Assembly (NCBI GenBank): GCA_030018505.1
Contig: JASEHO010000085.1
Location: 1 to 6,680 of the forward strand
Source: a bacterium
GTDB lineage: Bacteria > UBA9089 > UBA9088 > JAGUXG01
Length of the DNA stretch: 6,680 nucleotides
Direction of reading: 5' to 3'
Made by a program: the position numbers and the translations under genes. This document shows positions 5,259 to 6,680 of the stretch, in pieces. The notes beneath the pieces were generated by a model. It saw nothing but the letters and a program-made list of their open reading frames with translations. It was not told where the DNA came from and searched no databases. Position 1 is the first letter of the stretch, and the number at the start of each line of letters is the position of its first letter.

Positions 5259-6485
5259 ATGGCTCAGGAGACTATAGAAGGAGTGCTCTATGAAATGGTA
5301 GAGGCAAAAGCCTCTGACCTATATATTAAGGCTGGATCTCCGGTTATGATAAGATTGGGAGGGAAGCTGGCAAAAATTTCAAACGAAAGATGGAAGGACA
5401 GAGTCCTTTTACCTATTGAGACAGAGAGCCTTGCCTATTCGGTGATGAGCGAGAGGCAGAGGAAAAGATTTGAAGAGGAGATGGGTTTGGATTTGGCTTA
5501 TTCTGCCTCAGGTCTTGGTAGGTTCAGGGTCAATATCTATCGCCAGAGGAACTCTGTAGCTATGGCTATTCGTCTTGTTCCATTCAATATCCCTCCCTTT
5601 GAAACCCTCAACCTTCCTCCAGTGATTACGGATATTGCTGATACAGAAAGGGGGATAGTCCTGACAACAGGTGTTACAGGTTCTGGAAAGTCAACCACAT
5701 TAGCCTCAATGATAGACTATATAAACAAGACAAAGAAGAAGAATATCATCACCATTGAAGACCCGATTGAGTTTCTCTTTAAGGATAACCAGTCTATTGT
5801 TAGTCAAAGAGAGGTTGAGATGGATACCCCATCCTTTCCTGCTGCTTTAAGACATGTAGTCAGGCAAAACCCTGATGTGATTATGGTTGGCGAGATACGA
5901 GACCTTCCCTCTTTAGAGGCGGCTATGTCTGCGGCTGAAACTGGGCATTTTGTTCTTACGACAATGCACACCATAGACGCCAGCCAGACGATTGAAAGAA
6001 TCATAAACTTTTATCCACCCTATCAACACGGCCATATTCGGCTCCAATTGGCTATGTGTTTGAAGGCAATAGTCTCGCTCAGATTAGTCCCGCGGTGCGA
6101 TGTGGAGGTGGGAAGGGTTCCTGGTTGCGAAATTTTAGTGATTACACCCCTGATAAAGAAGCTTATTGAGGAGAATAAGCTCTCTCAGATTCCAACGGCT
6201 ATTGCTGGGGGCGGATTTTATGGAATGCAGTCTTTTAATCAGTCTTTGGTCGGCCTCTATCAAAGGCAAATGATAACTTATGAGGAAGCGCTTAGTGCCA
6301 CAACAAATCCAGAAGAGTTTAAGCTGAATGTAAGAGGGATATACTCAGGAAAGGATGTGACAATGGCGGAGTATGTTCCTCGGGAAGAAGAGGAGGAGAA
6401 GGAGGAGGAGGAGAAGATAGAAAAACAGATTTCAGAAAGGAAGATGGCACATTCTGGGATTCTCAGAGGAGGCAATCAATATTAA
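5259..6485 (+). CDS. PilT/PilU-type twitching motility ATPase
   Basis: The 408-residue cytoplasmic secretion ATPase is of the kind that powers type IV pilus retraction and twitching as a hexamer at the pilus base. The N-terminal PAS-like domain (about 1-110) carries KASDLYIKAGSPVMIRLGG (17-35), typical of PilT. The C-terminal RecA-like domain has Walker A GVTGSGKST (138-146), the Asp box IITIEDPIEF (163-172), Walker B DVIMVGEIRD (206-215, Glu212) and the His box TGHFVLTTMHT (228-238). The AIRNLIRE motif of classical PilT is degenerate (LIKKLIEENK, 298-307), and GMQSFNQSLVGLYQRQ (322-337) is closer to PilU, so I give no specific symbol. Length exceeds typical PilT (about 345-370 residues) because of a tail from about 374, with an acidic run of Glu and Lys (376-389). 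A Shine-Dalgarno site supports the start. No other pilus genes are in the window. Confidence 0.93.
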   Translation: MAQETIEGVLYEMVEAKASDLYIKAGSPVMIRLGGKLAKISNERWKDRVLLPIETESLAYSVMSERQRKRFEEEMGLDLAYSASGLGRFRVNIYRQRNSVAMAIRLVPFNIPPFETLNLPPVITDIADTERGIVLTTGVTGSGKSTTLASMIDYINKTKKKNIITIEDPIEFLFKDNQSIVSQREVEMDTPSFPAALRHVVRQNPDVIMVGEIRDLPSLEAAMSAAETGHFVLTTMHTIDASQTIERIINFYPPYQHGHIRLQLAMCLKAIVSLRLVPRCDVEVGRVPGCEILVITPLIKKLIEENKLSQIPTAIAGGGFYGMQSFNQSLVGLYQRQMITYEEALSATTNPEEFKLNVRGIYSGKDVTMAEYVPREEEEEKEEEEKIEKQISERKMAHSGILRGGNQY

Positions 6486-6500
6486 CCTGACTTTGGTAAA

Positions 6501-6555
6501 TATAAAACAGCCTTTACAAAAAAATAGGGAATAAAAAGGGGGACAGGATTCAAGG
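6501..6555 (+). repeat. Intergenic repeat family 2, copy B
   Basis: This is the second copy of the element at 5096-5149, sharing an exact core of A-run plus ATAGGGAATAAAA and an exact ACAGGATTCAAGG end. It starts 15 bp after the stop codon of the pilus ATPase gene, a placement like that of copy A after argJ. Unlike copy A, it is not followed by the CCCTTGAACCC inverted repeat; 36 bp further on the third palindromic repeat begins. Confidence 0.75.
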
Positions 6556-6591
6556 AGGGACAGTCTTTTAAGAATTAAGCAATCTCGCCTT

Positions 6592-6680
6592 GTAACTATT
6601 TAGCCAGACAAAGCAACAATCAGGTAAAAGGGAATTCAATGTAAAATTATCAATTAGCAATTATCAATTAACATTTGAAG
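6592..6680 (+). repeat. MITE-like palindromic repeat, copy 3 (partial, runs off the window)
   Basis: It begins GTAACTATTTAGCCA, the same left end as copy 2 (GTAACTATTTACCCA) and nearly the inverse of copy 1. The block around 6632-6669 (GAATTCAATGTAAAATTATC and on through CAATTAGCAATTATCAATTA) is exact against inverted copy 1. The last bases, ACATTTGAAG, track copy 2 at 3834-3843 (GCTTTTGAAG), which indicates that the element continues past the window end and that copies 2 and 3 are in the same orientation. No coding potential is seen. Confidence 0.8.

Noticed and set aside
1..6680. The block between inverted copies 1 and 3 as a composite transposon
   Set aside because: The flanking elements have no transposase, they lie between ordinary housekeeping genes, and copy 2 interrupts the block. 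Independent insertions of a dispersed repeat explain the layout better.

Overview
The window reads as a stretch of moderately AT-rich bacterial chromosome with four complete protein genes and several dispersed non-coding repeats. It is bacterial: the promoters are sigma70-type, one ATPase belongs to the type IV pilus PilT/PilU family, and one membrane protein is of the O-antigen ligase/polymerase type. Together they suggest an envelope-bearing, probably diderm organism with surface glycans and pili. The short intergenic repeats, built on CAATTAGC/CAATTATC and CCTTGAACCC motifs, resemble those of genomes from uncultured candidate phyla. That is an impression; the phylum cannot be fixed from this sequence.

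Layout, left to right. Positions 1-81 are the end of a palindromic, MITE-like repeat (copy 1). On the minus strand, 95-2599 encodes an 834-residue O-antigen ligase-like membrane protein fused to a C-terminal TPR array. A 98-bp divergent promoter region (2600-2697) separates it from argC (2698-3693, plus strand). A 242-bp spacer follows and holds a complete copy of the palindromic repeat (copy 2, about 3750-3919). Next is argJ (3936-5078), then a 180-bp spacer with a second repeat family and an inverted repeat. A PilT/PilU-type ATPase gene follows (5259-6485). After it come a second copy of repeat family 2 and the start of palindromic repeat copy 3, which runs off the window.

ArgC and ArgJ work in the acetylated part of arginine biosynthesis. 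ArgC reduces N-acetylglutamyl phosphate to the semialdehyde, and ArgJ moves the acetyl group from N-acetylornithine back onto glutamate. The ligase-like protein and the pilus ATPase are both envelope functions but have no evident link to the arginine genes, so the block looks like separately expressed neighbours rather than one pathway island.

The points most worth a second look are these. (1) The divergent promoters lie so close to their start codons that both the ligase gene and argC probably give leaderless or near-leaderless mRNAs; neither has a Shine-Dalgarno sequence, whereas pilT does. A perfect 8+8-bp palindrome sits between them, over one -35 box. (2) argJ stops just before the conserved C-terminal tail of its family, yet codons for a matching tail (S-Y-Y-T) lie in frame immediately after the TGA. 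(3) A palindromic MITE-like element occurs three times, and one copy ends 16 bp before the argJ start codon. I found no clear novel multi-gene system.
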